Positions 60,593 through 64,000 of a DNA stretch of 64,000 nucleotides are shown here, one piece after another. Source of the stretch: Chirona hameri (Eukaryota > Arthropoda > Thecostraca > Balanomorpha > Balanidae); the NCBI GenBank assembly GCA_036785665.1, contig JAXIVJ010000481.1:1-64000 (forward strand). Reading direction: 5' to 3'. Both the position numbers and the translations under genes were made by a program. Numbering within the stretch: position 1 is the stretch's first letter; every line of letters begins with the position of its first letter. The notes under the pieces are model-generated. The model ran no database searches, had not been told where the DNA came from, and was given only the letters and a program-made list of their open reading frames with translations.

Positions 60593-61590
60593 CTGAGCTG
60601 GCTGAGCCGGCCCAGTCTGGCCCGCCGCCACTGGTGAATCAAGGGGGGGGGGGGTGGAAAAGGGGTCTTGCTCTGTCAACAACGCCTGAAATCGGTCCGA
60701 AAGGGACATTTCCTGGTTAAGAAGAAAATCAAAAGATTTTTTGCTAAGGAAAATTTGTTATAAATATGTTGTTTATGCATAAGAAAGCGAAATTCGATGT
60801 TATTTTAGAGTTGTGACCTGTTTAGGTTTGCCCCTTAAACCATTTGTTTTCCATTCTGGATGCGCTGTTGCCCACCGCTGACTGACAGGACCCGTCGGGC
60901 ACCTCGACTGCTCGACTGCTCGACTGCTCGGCTGCTCCGCTGCTCCGCGGTCATCCTACACACCCGGCAGGACTAATTCATAACTGTCACCGGCCGAGAT
61001 CTCCAGCTAACTGATGGTATTGGCTCCATGGAGAGATCTGACCGGCGCCGTCTTCATATCGCCCACCGTCTGCACAGAGAGCACTGAGCTCAATCAGATG
61101 GCTGTCCTGACCATTCAGGTCGCCGCCGGGCCGACAAAGAATTATTGAGTTTCCCATCTGACCAGAGGTAGCTATCAGCGGCCTGTCCCTGGTATTGAGA
61201 CGATTCGTTTAACTTTCTAAGCGTGAGCTCTGGTCGGACAGACGCCAGAGGCTGCCGGTGTCTCCATTTGGTGTGGTCCAGTCGCTTTTAGGTCTTATGG
61301 TCTGTACGTGACCAGGGAGTGTGACCGCACATTTCGTTACGTAACAAATGAGATAATCGAAAAGTCGATAGACAAAAGACGACAAACGGGTGTGTCGACC
61401 TGATTTCGGCGATAGCTGGGCCAGCTGAAACTGTGTCCATGTCTGTGACTGGCGGATTTCTTCATTACACGCATCGTAGCCACCTCGAGTGATCCGAGCT
61501 GGCTCGAACCTGAATCTGATGTGCTCTGAACTGATACAAACTGGTTAGTTTCTGGGACGCTGGATCATACATGTGTATCCTGACCTGATT
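60593..61590. other. Gene-free stretch, nothing recognised
   Basis: G-run at 60640-60655, a short CTCGACTGCT repeat at 60903-60945; otherwise no repeat or recognisable frame. Confidence 0.45.
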
Positions 61591-61594
61591 TGAG

Positions 61595-61945
61595 CTGACC
61601 TGACCTGGATCACCTCCGGCCGGTGATGACCTGACCTGACCTGATCCGAGCTGACCTGACCTGGATCACCTCCGGCCGGTGATAACCTGACCTGACCTGA
61701 TCCGAGCTGACCTGACCTGGATCACCTCCGGCCGGTGATGACCTGACCTGATCCGAGCTGACCTGACCTGACCTGATCCGAGCTGACCTGACCTGGATCA
61801 CCTCCGGCCGGTGATGACCTGACCTGACCTGATCCGAGCTGACCTGACCTGGATCACCTCCGGTCGGTGATGACCTGACCTGACCTGATCCGAGTTGACC
61901 TGACCTGGATCACCTCCGGCTGGTGATGACCTGACCTGACCGGGC
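61595..61945. repeat. ~51-56-bp tandem repeat
   Basis: About six units with GGATCACCTCCGGCCGGTGA and several TGACC/TGACCTGATCCGAGC steps. The inner TGACC pentamer varies in number, giving unequal unit lengths. Confidence 0.9.
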
Positions 61946-62156
61946 GGCACTCTGTGACGGCGCGTCACGCTCGGAGTGTGGGAGAGAGCTTTGTTTGGTG
62001 CGGCGCGGTCATGGCTCGCCTGCCGAGCCATAAGTTGTGGCCAGAACAGCTGATTACAGGGCGGAGTGGATCTCCGCCCACCCGCCTCCTGCCCCGTACC
62101 ATTACGGCTGACGTAATGACTGTACGGAGTCGGAGCCCCAGACGTAGCCGAGCCGA

Positions 62157-62184
62157 GTCGAGTCGAGTCGAGTCGAGTCGAGTC
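62157..62184. repeat. (GAGTC)n short array
   Basis: Five GAGTC/GAGCC pentamers. Confidence 0.85.
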
Positions 62185-62399
62185 TAACCAAGCGCCGAAC
62201 CGAGCCGGGTCGATCCGAACGAAACCGAGTGAAACTGAACTCACCCGTCGCGAAAGAAGACGGGTTTCCTATAGTTATCTTTGCCATTGCACAACATACT
62301 GGATTGATTATATATATAAAAAACTAACAGCCTCGTATAAACCACCGTAAGCCTTTTACCTAGCCGCGCGCGGTGCGCGGTGCGTCCCTGGAAGTGTCC

Positions 62400-63330
62400 A
62401 TCATGTTTACCTTTCTGCGTCGAGCCGTTGATAGAGCTTCAGTCGTGCTCATCGGACCGTTGGTACGAGTCCGAGATGTTTGTTTTTCTACCGGCGACAC
62501 GTGACGAATGAAAATATACCCGCTGCACGCTGCGGTCGCGGGGCTCAGCTCAGCTCAGTCAGCTCAGCCGAGAGGCCGTGACGCGCCGGTCGGACGTCCT
62601 CCGAACCAACTGATACATCACGCCGAGAGTGGCAGTCATACATCACCGCGCGCCGCCCACGCGCGTCAGGTGTTGGCCGGGGCCCGCCGCGACGACAGCC
62701 ACCCGGCCACGCCACCCGCAGGCAGCCGTGTGTATACCAGATAGGTGCTCTGCGGGCGCGCCGCGCCGGCAGGGGCACGGGACACGGCTGTGACGGGCAC
62801 GGGACACGGCTGTGACGACATCGGCACGCAGTCGGATCGTCTGCACGGAGGCGAATGTGACGACGGTGACGCAGCGCGTCGTGTCCGTCTGGCGGCGACT
62901 GCGGCGCGACTGCGGCGGCTGTGACGCGGATGTGGCGTGGCGCGGCGCGGTTAGGTGACTCAGGGGTGTCTCCGGCGGCGGGCGGCGGCTCCGAGAAACA
63001 GACCGGAGCCGGCGGCGGCCGAGCTGGCCGGTCAGGTGGTGTCCGTTGGTCGGGTACCGCTCCGCCAATCTGGCCACAGCGTCACCGATACCGCAGTCGA
63101 ATGCTCCCTGTCCCGGCCGACCCGCGGTCTGTTCCTGCAGAACAGCGGCGGCGGGGCGACCTTCTCTGGAACGAGGAGGCTGCAGCGAGGGAGGGAGGCA
63201 GGGCCGGGATGAGGGCCGGAGACGGCGGCAGTCCGTAAAGCCGTCCGGGCCGGCCATTCCCGACAGATTTATGACTGCAGGGTCCGCCTCGCGACGGGCA
63301 GATGGCAAAACAAGCCGGCCGTGTTCCGAA
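62400..63330. promoter_or_regulatory. CpG island, possible promoter
   Basis: Strong CpG enrichment from about 62540 to 63250, preceded by GAAAATATACCCGC (about 62511) and ACACGTGACG. Possible donor CGTCAG/GTGTTG near 62669. Open frames on both strands (for example 62643-63308 minus) are GC-driven and not recognisable. Direction unclear. Confidence 0.35.
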
Positions 63331-64000
63331 CGGTATGGGATAAGTGAGTCAACTGGCTATTGTTCAGGCCGTTCAGCAAGCCTATGGAATGCGCGCATCA
63401 CATCTGTGACTGCGTGCACGCGTGTGATGTTACCGCACACAATGTGTGCATTGTGATGGTACATATATGTTTGCACCAAACCTAAACTACTGGTTCCGCA
63501 TCTTGTTGAACATTTTTTGGTTGTGCAAAATGATATTGGTGTGTTTGTGTGTGTGCATATAAATCCTCTTAAATGATTCCTTAAATTAAATCTGACTCGA
63601 TGATTCCCTGTACTTGTATTTAACTAAAATAACGGCACCGTAACGATACCCAAATTAATATATTTGGCCGTCTGTCGTTTCTCCATCATACCTTGCCTTT
63701 TATGAACGTACATGACAGTTATGCATGCACAGTAAATCCGGTGCCGTTGGTCAGTTTTACCGCGCTGTCGTTTTATGTGCACAATTTCTACCTCGTTAGG
63801 ATGTTGAAGGATTACTCAATTGATTGCGATGCACACAGCTTTCGTTTTGGTCACGGCGTAAATCACTCTGCCTTGCAGGTGGCATCATGCAGGCATAAGT
63901 GCCATTCAGCTGATGTCACGATGGCAGGAAGTCGCATACTGCTTGACTTGCCATCGTATAACCATGTATGTATGATGCAGCATCGCTAGGCGTCGCATAA
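63331..64000. other. AT-leaning end of window, nothing recognised
   Basis: Small frames only (for example 63693-63989); no repeat or transposon end seen. Confidence 0.45.

Noticed and set aside
62643..63308. 221-residue minus-strand frame as a gene
   Set aside because: GC-island composition keeps frames open; residues are low-complexity Arg/Pro/Ala-rich with no domain.

Overview
This is nuclear DNA of an animal. Coding exons are short, GC-rich and joined by GT-AG introns. CpG-rich promoter-like islands are present, and most of the window is transposons and tandem repeats. Three conserved animal genes and two non-LTR retrotransposons fix the kingdom. A crustacean, perhaps a barnacle, is only my impression from the style of the CR1/jockey-like element and the many GGCCGG-rich minisatellites; nothing here proves it.

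The only confidently coding stretch is 11.7-21.5 kb. Three genes lie head to tail on the + strand: STN1 (telomere CST complex, 2 exons seen), PSMG4 (20S proteasome assembly chaperone, one exon) and a TMCO6-like armadillo-repeat gene (5 exons). The gaps between coding regions are only 167 and 356 bp, although the introns are swollen: a 1.75-kb microsatellite in STN1 and a 2.6-kb self-nested transposon in TMCO6. The three proteins share no known pathway, so the tight spacing suggests a shared transcript or promoter rather than a shared function.

Layout. 0-1.8 kb: CpG island, probably the start of a leftward gene. 1.9-11.2 kb: MITEs, a hairpin-ended dispersed element (called family A here) and microsatellites. 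11.7-21.5 kb: the gene cluster. 21.6-28.3 kb: an 85-bp minisatellite (about 42 copies) and a 21/27-bp minisatellite. 29-31.3 kb: GC-rich DNA without a recognisable gene. 31.4-32.8 kb: a tandem pair of family A. 33-41 kb: minisatellites, a possible isolated exon and degraded transposons. 41.5-43.9 kb: a broken L1/Tx1-like LINE. 44-46.4 kb: family A copies with nested insertions. 47-52.7 kb: a minisatellite, then a chain of three TTAA-bounded elements. 53-54.6 kb: a hAT-like element inserted in a SINE. 54.8-55.6 kb: a CpG-rich promoter candidate. 55.7-60.6 kb: minisatellites, one split by a CR1/jockey-like LINE. 60.6-64 kb: short repeats and a last CpG island.

The most notable structure is the transposon biology. 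Non-autonomous elements repeatedly insert at each other's TTAA sites, making chains and self-nests. Family A carries a hairpin at each end, and one subfamily shows matching base changes on both sides of a stem and at the opposite terminus. Several minisatellites also appear to have grown out of exon edges.
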